64,000 bases of DNA from Natrinema salinisoli. Lineage in GTDB: Archaea > Halobacteriota > Halobacteria > Halobacteriales > Natrialbaceae. The DNA lies in assembly GCF_020405205.1 (NCBI RefSeq), contig NZ_CP084469.1:3286001-3350000 (forward strand), written 5' to 3'. This document shows, one piece after another, positions 54,944 through 63,576 of the stretch (position 1 is the stretch's first letter; each line of letters opens with the position of its first letter). The notes under the pieces are model-generated. The model was not told the DNA's origin. It made no database searches and was given only the letters and a program-made list of their open reading frames with translations. Both the position numbers and the translations under genes were made by a program.

Positions 54944-56323
54944 CTACTCCCGTTCGCCCGCACCGAGCGCGCTCTCGCCGACCTTCTCGTGGCCCTCGAT
55001 GACCTCTTTGCCGCCCATGTACGACTGGAGTGGCTCGGGGATCGTCACCGTGCCGTCCTCGTTCTGGTAGTACTCGAGGATAGCCACCATCACCCGGGGG
55101 ATCGCGAGCCCGGAGGCGTTGAGGGTGTGGAGGTAGTCGGCCGATTCGTGGCGCTCGGGGCGGTAGCGCAGGCCGGCGCGGCGGGCCTGGAAGTCCTCGA
55201 AGTTCGAGGCCGAGGAGACCTCGAGCCAGCGGCCGCCCTCGTCGGGGCCGTCGTCCATGTCGTCGCCGGGGGCCCAGACCTCGATATCGTAGGTCTTGGC
55301 GCTGGCGAAGGTCAGGTCGCCGGTACAGAGCTCGAGGATGCGGTAGGGGAGTCCGAGCCGTTTGAGGACGTCCTCGGCCTCGTCGAGGAGGTTCTCGAGG
55401 CGGTCGTAGCTCTCCTCGGGTTCGACGAAGTTGACGAGTTCGACCTTGTTGAACTGGTGGACGCGGACGATGCCCCGCGTTTCGGTGCCGTGCTCGCCGG
55501 CTTCGCGCCGGAAGTTCGGGGTGTAGGCCTGGTGTTTGAGCGGGAGGTCGTCCTGCAGGAGGATCTCGTCGGCGTACATGTTGGTAACCGGCACCTCGGC
55601 GGTCGGACAGAGCCAGAGGTCGTCGTCATCGTAGTCCTCCTCGTTGCTGCCGCCCAGCCGGTAGGCGTCGTCGGCGAACTTCGGCAGCTGCCCGGTGCCC
55701 CGCATCGATGAACTCTTGACCGGAACCGGCGGGAACAGGTCGACGTACCCCTGCTCGCGGTGGAGGTCCATCATGAACTGGATCAGGGCGTGTTCGAGCT
55801 GTGCGCCCTCGCCTTTGAGGAAGTAGAAGCCGGAGCCGGTCGTCTTGGCGGCGCGTTCCTCGTCGATGATGTCTAACTCCTCGCCGAGTTCGTAGTGGGG
55901 CGTGACCTCGTCGGGCAGGTCGTGGGCGTCGTCGAAGCCCCAGCGTCGGTCCTCGACGTTGTGGCGCTCGTCGACCCCCAGCGGCACGCTCTCGTGGGGA
56001 ATCTGTGGGACCTCGAGCATCCGTTCCCGGAGTTCGTCCTGCAGTTCGGCGGCCTCGGCTTCGACGTCCTCGATCTCGGCTTTGAGCTCTCGCGAGCGTT
56101 CGATGGCCTCCTCTCGCTCCTCGTCCTTGCCGTCGGCGACGAGTTCGCCGATCTTCTTGGTGATCTGGTTGCGGTCGTGGCGCAGGTCGTCGCCGCGGGC
56201 CTTCAGCTCCCGCCAGCGCTCGTCGAGGTCGAGGAACTCGTCGATGTCGACGTCGGCCCCGCGGTCGTCGAGGGCGTCGCGTACCTCGTCGGGGTTCTCG
56301 CGCAGATAGGTCCGGTCGAGCAT
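54944..56323 (-). CDS. serS: Seryl-tRNA synthetase
   Basis: A 459-residue class II enzyme that charges tRNA-Ser and also feeds selenocysteine systems where present. A long N-terminal coiled coil (about 30-105) grips the tRNA arm. Catalytic motif 2 lies in FRREAGEHGTETRGIVRVHQF and motif 3 in LNASGLAIPRVMVAILEYYQN. It is the standard (not methanogen-type) SerRS. It is divergent from the PhoU/TrkA gene. Confidence 0.96.
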   Translation of the reverse strand: MLDRTYLRENPDEVRDALDDRGADVDIDEFLDLDERWRELKARGDDLRHDRNQITKKIGELVADGKDEEREEAIERSRELKAEIEDVEAEAAELQDELRERMLEVPQIPHESVPLGVDERHNVEDRRWGFDDAHDLPDEVTPHYELGEELDIIDEERAAKTTGSGFYFLKGEGAQLEHALIQFMMDLHREQGYVDLFPPVPVKSSSMRGTGQLPKFADDAYRLGGSNEEDYDDDDLWLCPTAEVPVTNMYADEILLQDDLPLKHQAYTPNFRREAGEHGTETRGIVRVHQFNKVELVNFVEPEESYDRLENLLDEAEDVLKRLGLPYRILELCTGDLTFASAKTYDIEVWAPGDDMDDGPDEGGRWLEVSSASNFEDFQARRAGLRYRPERHESADYLHTLNASGLAIPRVMVAILEYYQNEDGTVTIPEPLQSYMGGKEVIEGHEKVGESALGAGERE

Positions 56324-56448
56324 TGGTATTGGTGGTGCGTTCTTTGTGCCCGGGCAAAACCGTGTCGGAAGGCTGCGCGGTCCGTTCGACCCGCCGCGGC
56401 GTCACCCAGCGGGAAACGCTTTTTCCGCGGGGGGTCCTCTCTCGAGCT

Positions 56449-57708
56449 ATGGACCCGCTCGAGGGCGAGACGTCGTCGGTGCCGATCGAGTACGAGCCCG
56501 TCAGCGTCAAGGACGTGCTGGTCGAGATGAAAGACACCGCCGAGCTGTTGATCGACCTCTCGTACTCGGCCGTCCTCCACCAGAGCGAGCAGCTCGCGAC
56601 GGAGGTGCTTCGCCTGGAAGAGCGGATGGACGTCCTCGAGATGCGGGCGCGGATGAGCCTCCTGATGGCGGCTCGGAAGCCGGCCGACGCGGAACAGCTC
56701 GCGCCGGTGCTGGGGATCGTCGGGGCCGCCGACGGGATCAGCGACGCCGCCGGCGACATCGCGAAGATCGTCCTCGAAGACATGGGCCTCCCCGAGGCCA
56801 TGCGTACCGCCCTCCCCGACGCCGCCGAGGCGCTCCTCCGGGGCGTCGTCGCGGCCGACTCGTCGTACGCCGGTCGAACGCTCGAGGACATCGACCTCGA
56901 GTCCGAGACGGGCGTGCGCGTGATCGCGCTCCGGCGTGGCAAGCGTCAGACGGCGTCTGACGAGCCATCCGGCTCCGCCGGAGCCGGAGACGACGACTGG
57001 CTGCTCAACCCCGGGCCGACGACCCGAATCGAGGCCGACGACGTCGCGCTGCTCCGCGGGCCGGAGGCGGCGATCGGCGACGTCTGCGAGGAACTGACCG
57101 GCGAGGTCTACGAGGCGCCGACCGCCGAAACGCCCGATATCGACGACCTCGAACGCGCCGTGGACACGATCATCCACATGAAGGACTTCTCCGAGCTGGC
57201 GGTCGATCTGGCCTACAGCAGCGTGCTGTTCGACAGCGAGGAACTCGCCGAGGAAGTCCGCAACCTCGAGGTCGAGGTCGATGCGATGCAATCGCGCTTC
57301 GAGGCCTGGACGCTCCGGGCGGCCGCCGACGCTACGGATCCGGTCGTCCTCCGCGGACTGATCCAGCTGGGGAGCTGTACGGAGCGGATCAGCGACGCCG
57401 CGATCGAGATCAGCGAGGGCGTCCTCCGGGATATCGACGTCCACCCGGTCGTCCAGATCGCGGTGCAGGAGAGCGACGAGATCATCACTCGCGTCGCGGT
57501 CGACGAGGGGAGCGACCTCGACGGGACCGCGGTGACCGCGGGCGTTCCCGACGCCGAATCGACGATGTCGGTGATCGCCATCCGCCGGCCCGGCGAGGGG
57601 TGGCTGCTGGTCGCCGACGCCGACGCGGAGTTACGCGGCGGCGACGTGCTCATTTCGAAGGGGACCCGGACGGCTGCGGCGGCGTTTCGGGACCTCGCGT
57701 CCGCGTAG
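56449..57708 (+). CDS. PhoU/TrkA-C domain regulator of ion transport
   Basis: A 419-residue cytoplasmic protein with two tandem units. Each has a PhoU-like helical bundle (about 20-105 and 235-320; conserved 'MKDTAELLIDLSYSAV' and 'MKDFSELAVDLAYSSV') followed by a TrkA C-terminal domain (about 130-225 and 340-419) that binds nucleotides or cations. Such proteins sit beside cation channels. The neighbouring MgtE halves are the obvious partner. The Gly/Ser linker near residue 170-178 contains two perfect 8-bp inverted repeats (56944-56962 and 56969-56987). Confidence 0.88.
   Translation: MDPLEGETSSVPIEYEPVSVKDVLVEMKDTAELLIDLSYSAVLHQSEQLATEVLRLEERMDVLEMRARMSLLMAARKPADAEQLAPVLGIVGAADGISDAAGDIAKIVLEDMGLPEAMRTALPDAAEALLRGVVAADSSYAGRTLEDIDLESETGVRVIALRRGKRQTASDEPSGSAGAGDDDWLLNPGPTTRIEADDVALLRGPEAAIGDVCEELTGEVYEAPTAETPDIDDLERAVDTIIHMKDFSELAVDLAYSSVLFDSEELAEEVRNLEVEVDAMQSRFEAWTLRAAADATDPVVLRGLIQLGSCTERISDAAIEISEGVLRDIDVHPVVQIAVQESDEIITRVAVDEGSDLDGTAVTAGVPDAESTMSVIAIRRPGEGWLLVADADAELRGGDVLISKGTRTAAAAFRDLASA
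56944..56987. repeat. Two adjacent perfect hairpins inside a coding linker
   Basis: CGTCAGAC-GGC-GTCTGACG (56944-56962) and CCGGCTCC-GCC-GGAGCCGG (56969-56987). Both have 8-bp arms and three-base loops, separated by six bases. They encode a low-complexity Ser/Gly/Ala linker, suggesting a palindrome inserted in frame. Confidence 0.6.
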
Positions 57709-57877
57709 CCGTAACGCGTTTCGGCGCAACGGAACGCCGTCCGTCACTCGTTCGGTAAGCGGTGCTAGTTACGAGGCGAAGAGACGACGAGAGAACGGTT
57801 CCTTCTCGAGTCGCCTCTGATCGACGAGCGGCCGCTGTTTCGACCACCCCGAGTCCGCTGCTCTGTATCGCCGGAAC

Positions 57878-58459
57878 TCAGTTCAACACGACGATCGCGA
57901 CCCCCGAGAGGACGATCACGCCGAGGATGTCACAGACGTTCGTGACGACCGGGATCGTCGTGTCGTCGGGATCCAGTCCCCGCGTGTAGGAAACGTAGGT
58001 CGCGACGAGACTGAGGACGATCGCGATCACGGCCAGCAGCATGCCGCTGACGATCGAGATGAGCACGAGATCGCTCAGTGCCATCGGTTCGGCGATGACC
58101 TGTCCGACGGCCCAGGCGGCGACGCCCAGCGTCGAGAAGATCGTCGCTGCGAGCCCCAAGATCGCCAGTATATTCGTCCAGAGCACCTCGTCGCGGGGAT
58201 CGAACTCGAGCAGGCCCAGATGCAGCCGCGTCGAGAGCCGCGAGGAGAGGATCGCGCCGAGATTGCCGCCCATCCCGATCATCACGGGAACGAGGACGAG
58301 CAGCGTCGGGTTCGCGAGGTAGGTCTCCTCGAGTTCTTCGAGGATGTAACCCGACCCCATCTCGAGGACGGAGAGGACGAGCAAGAGTGGAAACATCGTG
58401 CCGACGATGTGGCGGATCGACCAGGTGCCGAGCGACTCGTCGGGACCTGCCGACGCCAT
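57878..58459 (-). CDS. MgtE-like divalent cation transporter, second half
   Basis: A 193-residue membrane protein with about five helices of the MgtE/SLC41 integral domain: 'MGGNLGAILSSRLSTRLHLG' (the conserved GGN...SSR block) and the end 'IPVVTNVCDILGVIVLSGVAIVVLN', matching the last MgtE helix. It lacks cytoplasmic N and CBS domains. Overlap of its ATG with the preceding gene's stop implies joint translation, so the two halves probably dimerise into one Mg2+ channel. Confidence 0.88.
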   Translation of the reverse strand: MASAGPDESLGTWSIRHIVGTMFPLLLVLSVLEMGSGYILEELEETYLANPTLLVLVPVMIGMGGNLGAILSSRLSTRLHLGLLEFDPRDEVLWTNILAILGLAATIFSTLGVAAWAVGQVIAEPMALSDLVLISIVSGMLLAVIAIVLSLVATYVSYTRGLDPDDTTIPVVTNVCDILGVIVLSGVAIVVLN

Positions 58460-59034
58460 CAGAAGATCCCCCCGACGACGGTGATCGCGACGAAGAGGAA
58501 GACGACGCCGAAGACGTCACCCAGCGTCGTGACGATCGGTCCGATCAGGTTGTCCGGATCGAGCCCGTGCTTGTAGCCCACGAACACCAGCGCGAGCAGC
58601 CCGAAGATCAACGTGATCGAGGTCAGGACGCCGGCGATCAGCATGATCCCGAGGAGTTCGACGAGTCTGGCCGATTCGCGACCGAGAGCCGTCAGAATTC
58701 CCCACGACAGGATCGCGATGATCACCGAGATACCGATCCCGTTCACGAACGAGGCGGCGACGGCGTTGACGAGCCGTCGATCCCACGAGAACGACGGATC
58801 GATCATCCCCTGATGGAGCCCGCTCGAGATGCGCGCTCCCATCGCGCCGTAGACGTTCCCTCGCGTCGCGAGGAAGGCGGGGAGCAACAGCAGTAGTCCG
58901 GGAAATCGCTCGAACCCCTCGGTCATCCCCGCGGATCCGAGGACCGAGCCTGCGAAGATCCCGCCGGCGAGACTGACCACGAGAATCGGCAGCGACTCGC
59001 GGTAGATCCGCCACGCGTCTTGGCGAGCCTCCAT
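58459..59034 (-). CDS. MgtE-like divalent cation transporter, first half
   Basis: A 191-residue protein of the same domain type as its neighbour (about 5 helices). Motifs: 'FLATRGNVYGAMGARISSGLHQG' parallels GGNLGAILSSRL in the second half, and the end DNLIGPIVTTLGDVFGVVFLFVAITVVGG matches the DPDD-IPVV block. It is a gene duplication. The pair is convergent with the PhoU/TrkA-C gene, likely its regulator. Confidence 0.88.
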   Translation of the reverse strand: MEARQDAWRIYRESLPILVVSLAGGIFAGSVLGSAGMTEGFERFPGLLLLLPAFLATRGNVYGAMGARISSGLHQGMIDPSFSWDRRLVNAVAASFVNGIGISVIIAILSWGILTALGRESARLVELLGIMLIAGVLTSITLIFGLLALVFVGYKHGLDPDNLIGPIVTTLGDVFGVVFLFVAITVVGGIF

Positions 59035-59174
59035 AGCGGCGTCTAACGAAGTCCAGGCATAAACCTACCGCGGGTCGGACGCGAGCAGATCGCTCGAGGC
59101 CGTGTCGACTGCTACCATTCGTGAGCGATCGCTAACGGGTTACGATCGGGACCCACTCGCGGGGAGGCGGGTTC

Positions 59175-59609
59175 TCAGACGGGGCTGACCGTGACGAGCC
59201 CCCATGCGAGCCCGATTGCGGCGAGCGAACCGGCGAGGTTGATCGCGGCGTTGGCGACCGCGAGGGCTCGGTCGCCGCGTTCGTACAGCCGGAGCGTCTC
59301 GACCGAAAAGGAAGAAAACGTCGTGAACGAGCCACAGATTCCCGTTCCGACGAGTTGGATCGTCGACTCGCCCGCGCCGGCGAAGACCGCGAGGCCGAAG
59401 ACGAAACTACCGACGACGTTGACCGCGACTGTCCCGAGCGGGAACCGGTCGCTTACGGTCCGTCGGGAGAGCCGCTGGGAAACCCAGTATCTGAGGATCG
59501 CGCCGATCGCGCCGCCGGTGCCGACGACGTGGGCCGGTTCGGGATCGACGGTGACGGCCGCTCGAGCGAGCAGTAAGCCGGTTTCGAGTCCCTCGAGCGG
59601 TACGCTCAT
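59175..59609 (-). CDS. crcB2: CrcB fluoride channel, subunit 2
   Basis: A 144-residue Fluc/CrcB protein with four helices. Landmarks are GAILRYWVSQRLSR, 'FPLGTVAVNVVGSFVFGLAVF' and the central SFTTFSSFSVETLRL with the conserved phenylalanines of the fluoride pathway. The start overlaps the crcB1 stop by four bases (ATGA). A heterodimer with crcB1 is likely; the first 25 residues are an extension. Confidence 0.93.
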   Translation of the reverse strand: MSVPLEGLETGLLLARAAVTVDPEPAHVVGTGGAIGAILRYWVSQRLSRRTVSDRFPLGTVAVNVVGSFVFGLAVFAGAGESTIQLVGTGICGSFTTFSSFSVETLRLYERGDRALAVANAAINLAGSLAAIGLAWGLVTVSPV

Positions 59610-60013
59610 GCGGTCTCACCGCCGGCGGGACGAGGACCGTCGACTCGACGTGCGAGCGCTCGGCCCGCGAGCACGCCGACGAGTCCGAGTCCGTAGTTCG
59701 CGGCGACGATGCCGCCGATGGCGAGCGGTGTCGCTGCGAGCGCGGTCTGCAGCGCGAACGTGCTGTAGGTCGTCAGCGAGGAGAGAAAGCCCGTCGTGAA
59801 GACGAGTCGGGTCCGTGATCCGAGGTGACCCGTGTACTCGGCCTCGTAGACGACGAAGGCGAGGACGGCGCTCCCGACCGCGTTGACGAGGACGATCGAG
59901 GGCACGTCCGGGAGCACCCCCATCGCGAACGACCGGAGGTTCGATCCGGCGAAGCCGCCGACGGCGATCAGCGCGAGCGTCTCGAGTCGGACGAGTGGGT
60001 GAGCGTCTGTCAT
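59606..60013 (-). CDS. crcB1: CrcB fluoride channel, subunit 1
   Basis: A 135-residue partner. It has 'AVGGFAGSNLRSF', VNAVGSAVLAFVVYE and TTGFLSSLTTYSTFALQT. The phenylalanine/threonine pattern is diverged from crcB2, as expected for heterodimeric Fluc where each subunit has a specialised pore. Start MTDAHPL at 60013 was chosen; 48 more codons upstream look like leader sequence. Confidence 0.92.
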   Translation of the reverse strand: MTDAHPLVRLETLALIAVGGFAGSNLRSFAMGVLPDVPSIVLVNAVGSAVLAFVVYEAEYTGHLGSRTRLVFTTGFLSSLTTYSTFALQTALAATPLAIGGIVAANYGLGLVGVLAGRALARRVDGPRPAGGETA

Positions 60014-60100
60014 GGCTGGCTGATCACGGGGGGACCGTCGGCCGACCGATGCTCGGCGCGCGCTGCCATCGAATCGGCCGCGAGACGACGCGAACCGCTT

Positions 60101-60129
60101 GGCGGTCGGATCGGGCGGCCCCATCGCCC
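60101..60129 (-). promoter_or_regulatory. Weak candidate for the 5' half of a fluoride riboswitch
   Basis: Upstream of crcB1 the coding strand has GGGCGATGGGGCCGCCC followed by an ACCGCC block and a CCGC/GCGG hairpin, close to the 5' half of the crcB-motif RNA consensus. The 3' half (TGATG-N-CTCCT) was not found at the expected place, so this is a lead rather than a call. Confidence 0.25.
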
Positions 60130-60249
60130 AGTCGTGTCTCACCTCTCGCAGGTCCACAATGAGGATTGCGATAGCTGCCCCGATCGAGAGCGGGCGACGT
60201 CGAGTCGCGGAAGGAAAGACCCAAGGTTAGACTGGCTCTAAACCCATCC

Positions 60250-61164
60250 ATGTCCGAAGACGTTGCCGCGGACGGCGGCCGGAGCGCGTTCGCGAGAGCG
60301 TCCTGGGCGAACGTGCTGGGCAACGTCGTGAAGATCGTCGTCGAAGGTGCGGCGGGCTACGCCTTCGGGAGCGTCGCCCTGCTCGCGGACGCGGCGCATT
60401 CGGTCGCGGATCTCGTCGCGAGCGTCGTCGTCCTCGTCTGGGGGCGGAGCGCGTTCGACGAACCCGACGACACGCACCCCCACGGCCACACCCGAATCGA
60501 GCCGCTGACGGCGCTGTTCGTCGGCGCAGTGATCGCACTGCTCGGATTGAATCTGCTCTACCGGTCCGTCGAGGGGCTCGTCGCCGGACCCGACATCGAG
60601 TTCAGCGTCCTGTTGCTCGCGGCGCTCGCGTTCTCCATTGCCGATATGTATCTGGTCTACTGGTACACGGTCGAGATCAACGAATCCCTGCAGTCGACGG
60701 CGCTCGCGGCGCTCGCGAAAGACTGCCTGAACGACATCTACACCTCCGTCGCCGCTATCGCGGGCGTCCTCGGCGTACTGGTCGACGTCCCGATGCTCGA
60801 TCCCATCGCCGGCGGTTTCGTCAGCATCCTGGTCGTCTATCAGGGCGTCGAGATCGGCCGGGAAAACGTCGACTACCTCATCGGAGCGGCACCCGGCCCG
60901 GAGAAACGCGCCGAGATCACCGACTGTCTGCGGCGGCACGCGGCCGTCGAGGGCGTCCACGACCTGACAGTCTTCTACGACGGCACCGTCCTTGAGGTCG
61001 AGGTTCACGTCGAAGTCGACGGCGATATGCCGTTTCGAGACGCCCACGACATCGAGTCGGACCTGGTCGACCGCCTGCGGGGGCTCGAGAACGTGGGGGA
61101 CGCACACGTCCACCTCGATCCCTCGGGGATCGGCGAGTGGAAGGAGTCGGCCGACGATCGCTGA
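60250..61164 (+). CDS. CDF (cation diffusion facilitator) metal transporter
   Basis: A 304-residue metal/proton antiporter. Six membrane helices occupy about residues 15-215, with metal-site residues in DAAHSVADLVAS and in 'HPHGHTRIEPLTALFVG'. A C-terminal cytoplasmic ferredoxin-like domain (about 218-295) ends DAHVHLDPSG. It removes Zn, Fe or Mn from the cytoplasm; the metal is not determined by sequence. It is divergent from crcB and convergent with the histidine kinase. Confidence 0.93.
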   Translation: MSEDVAADGGRSAFARASWANVLGNVVKIVVEGAAGYAFGSVALLADAAHSVADLVASVVVLVWGRSAFDEPDDTHPHGHTRIEPLTALFVGAVIALLGLNLLYRSVEGLVAGPDIEFSVLLLAALAFSIADMYLVYWYTVEINESLQSTALAALAKDCLNDIYTSVAAIAGVLGVLVDVPMLDPIAGGFVSILVVYQGVEIGRENVDYLIGAAPGPEKRAEITDCLRRHAAVEGVHDLTVFYDGTVLEVEVHVEVDGDMPFRDAHDIESDLVDRLRGLENVGDAHVHLDPSGIGEWKESADDR

Positions 61165-61167
61165 CCG

Positions 61168-62376
61168 TCAGTCGCGCGTCGCGGCGTCGGCCGCAGACGT
61201 CGCGTGCGGCAGCGTGACGACGAAAACGCTGCCGTCCGGGCCGGTTTCGGCCAGTTCGACGCTGCCGCCGTACCTGTCCGCCAGGATGTGCGAGAGGTAG
61301 AGTCCGAGGCCGTGATTGTTCGACTTGCGCTCGAACAGCGTCTCTCTGACGTCCTCGGGGATCCCCGGCCCGTCGTCGGCCACCCTGACGGTGACCGTTT
61401 CGGGCGTCGTGTCGACGGTCACCCGAACGCGCGCCGTCCCGCCGTCGTTGTGCTCGATCGCGTTCTCGAGGAGATTCGAAAAGATCCACGTCAATCCCTT
61501 GTTCCCCCTGACGAGTGCCGTCTCCGGGAGGTCGACCTCGAGCTCGACGTCGTCGGACCGGGCGCGGACGGTATCGATTTCCTCCGTCAGCAAGGCGGTG
61601 AGATCGACGACGGAGTGGGGTTCGGGCCCCCGATTCGCGTCGAGCATCGCCCGCACGTCCGTGATCACGTCGATGAGGTCGTCGCTCTCGCGTTCGATCG
61701 TCTCGAGCCGGTCGCGAGCACCGTCGTCGTCGCACTCCGACCGGAGCAGCGACGCGTGACCGCCGATGATCTGGGAGGAGTTCAACACCTCGTGTCGCAG
61801 GAGGTCGTTCAGGTAGGTGAGCAGTTCGCGCTCGTCCTCGAGTCGTTCGGCGCGGACGGTGGCGGCCGTCGCCTCGACCTCGCGCTGGATGGCTCTCGCT
61901 TCGACGTAGCCGACGGTGAACCCGCCGACAGCGCCCGTATTGATCGAGGAGTGCGCCCAGAAGACGTTCCCCGCCAGATCGTGCCAGGGGAAGAAAACCA
62001 TCGTCAGGAGGTTGAGCGACAGGAACCCGACCGCACCGCCCGCGAACCACTGGAGCACTCGTCCGTACCGGTTGGCCTCGATCTCGCTGTGCTCGAGTCG
62101 GTACCCGCCCCAGATCAGACCCAGCGCGGGTCCGCCGATCGTGACGATACTGAGCAGGAAGCCGGTGAGCCCGATTACCGCCGCGAACGCGATCCCCCAG
62201 GCGGCGAGGAACGCAACGGAGAGGGCACCGAACCCGCTTACGAGCCGGGGGCTGTGTGCCCGCTGGAGCCACGAAACGGACGGGAAGGGGCGGACCTGGT
62301 CCGACGCGTCGAGGCTCATTTCGGCTCGAGCGACAGTTGTGATTTGCGGACGATACGGAGCATCTACCGTATCCAT
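61168..62376 (-). CDS. Membrane histidine kinase
   Basis: A 402-residue sensor kinase. N-terminal membrane region has five to six hydrophobic segments (about 45-150) and a short linker. HisKA carries LLRHEVLNSSQIIGGHASLL with the phosphoacceptor His. The ATPase has N-box NLLENAIEHND, G1 DDGPGIP and G2 GLGLYLS. Start is ambiguous: ATG 62376 (MDTVDAPYR) or 62319 (MSLDASDQ). No response regulator lies beside it, so its partner is elsewhere or shared. Ligand unknown; the membrane part resembles haloarchaeal MASE-like sensors. Confidence 0.9.
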   Translation of the reverse strand: MDTVDAPYRPQITTVARAEMSLDASDQVRPFPSVSWLQRAHSPRLVSGFGALSVAFLAAWGIAFAAVIGLTGFLLSIVTIGGPALGLIWGGYRLEHSEIEANRYGRVLQWFAGGAVGFLSLNLLTMVFFPWHDLAGNVFWAHSSINTGAVGGFTVGYVEARAIQREVEATAATVRAERLEDERELLTYLNDLLRHEVLNSSQIIGGHASLLRSECDDDGARDRLETIERESDDLIDVITDVRAMLDANRGPEPHSVVDLTALLTEEIDTVRARSDDVELEVDLPETALVRGNKGLTWIFSNLLENAIEHNDGGTARVRVTVDTTPETVTVRVADDGPGIPEDVRETLFERKSNNHGLGLYLSHILADRYGGSVELAETGPDGSVFVVTLPHATSAADAATRD

Positions 62377-62466
62377 GAGAGTAGGCCGTAAAGTCTGTAA
62401 CGGCTCCCGACTCGCCTCGAGTCGCTGCGACGGGAGTTTTAACCTGCCCGATGACGGGGTACCGAT

Positions 62467-63387
62467 ATGGGAATCGGAGACGTCCGCGAAGTCACGACCG
62501 GCGACTGTTCGGATCTCTACTGCCTCGATACGGGAATGTACGACACGAGCGAGTACGGAGCCGTCTATATCCTCGACGACGACCGCCCCGCCGTCGTCGA
62601 CACCGGGATCGGAACCAACTACGACCGCCTCCGGGAGGCGCTCGCGGCGGTCGGGGTCGGGCTGGACGACCTCGAGGTCATCGCGCTCACGCACGTCCAC
62701 CTCGATCACGCCGGTGGGGCTGGTTTCCTCGCCGCCGACTGTCCGAACGCCGAGGTCTACGTCCCCGCGCTCGGAGCCGATCACGTGGTCGATCCCTCGC
62801 GGCTGGTCGCGGGGACGAAAAACGCCGTCGGCGACCAGTGGACCCACTACGTCGAACCGGAACCCGTCCCCGAGGAGCGGGTCGTCGCGATCGAGGACGG
62901 CGACGTCATCGATCTCGGAACGCACGAACTGCGCGTCCACGCGGCTCCCGGTCACGCACCCCATCAGGTGGTCTTCGAGGATCCCGCGAACGACGCGGTC
63001 TTCGTCGCCGACGCCGCCGGCATCTGGGTCCCCGAAACCGAGGCGATCAGGGAGACGTCACCGCCGTCGAACTTCGACCTCGAGCAGTGCCTCGCGGACC
63101 TCGAGACGCTGGCCGAGATCGATCCGGACGTGTTCTGCTATCCGCACTTCGGGCCGCGCTCCGTCGGGGACAACGTCGAGGGGGCGCTCGCGGCGTACGC
63201 GACGGTCCTCGAGGAGTGGGTCGACGCCGTCGCGGAGAAACGAGCGGAACTCGATGACGACGAGGCGGTCGTCGAACACTTCGCCGAGGTCACCGAGATG
63301 AGTGACGTCTGGGGCGAGGAGAAATCGAGCGCGGAGGCGAAGTTAAATACGCGCGGCGTGCTCGGCTATCTCGACCACCGGGAGTGA
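62467..63387 (+). CDS. MBL-fold metallo-hydrolase
   Basis: A 306-residue metallo-beta-lactamase fold protein. The dinuclear site is THVHLDHAGG (about 77-86) with a second His in PGHAPHQ and a final His in FCYPHFGP. A lactonase/glyoxalase II-like hydrolase is likely but the substrate is not evident. The C-terminal about 70 residues form an Ala/Glu helix. It is divergent from the histidine kinase, 90 bases between starts. Confidence 0.9.
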   Translation: MGIGDVREVTTGDCSDLYCLDTGMYDTSEYGAVYILDDDRPAVVDTGIGTNYDRLREALAAVGVGLDDLEVIALTHVHLDHAGGAGFLAADCPNAEVYVPALGADHVVDPSRLVAGTKNAVGDQWTHYVEPEPVPEERVVAIEDGDVIDLGTHELRVHAAPGHAPHQVVFEDPANDAVFVADAAGIWVPETEAIRETSPPSNFDLEQCLADLETLAEIDPDVFCYPHFGPRSVGDNVEGALAAYATVLEEWVDAVAEKRAELDDDEAVVEHFAEVTEMSDVWGEEKSSAEAKLNTRGVLGYLDHRE

Positions 63388-63576
63388 GTCGCTGATCACT
63401 CACGAGCGGCCCCGGTCCTCGACGCGTCCACAACCAACGTTCGGTTCTTTTCCGTGGAGCGGGCGAACGCTGCCATCTGAGCCCCGTTCGCCGGCTCGAG
63501 TGTGGTTGATAAACTCTGTCACATACTAAATTAGTTTCATCACGTTTTATCGCACGGGGGTGTCTCTCACAGGAAT

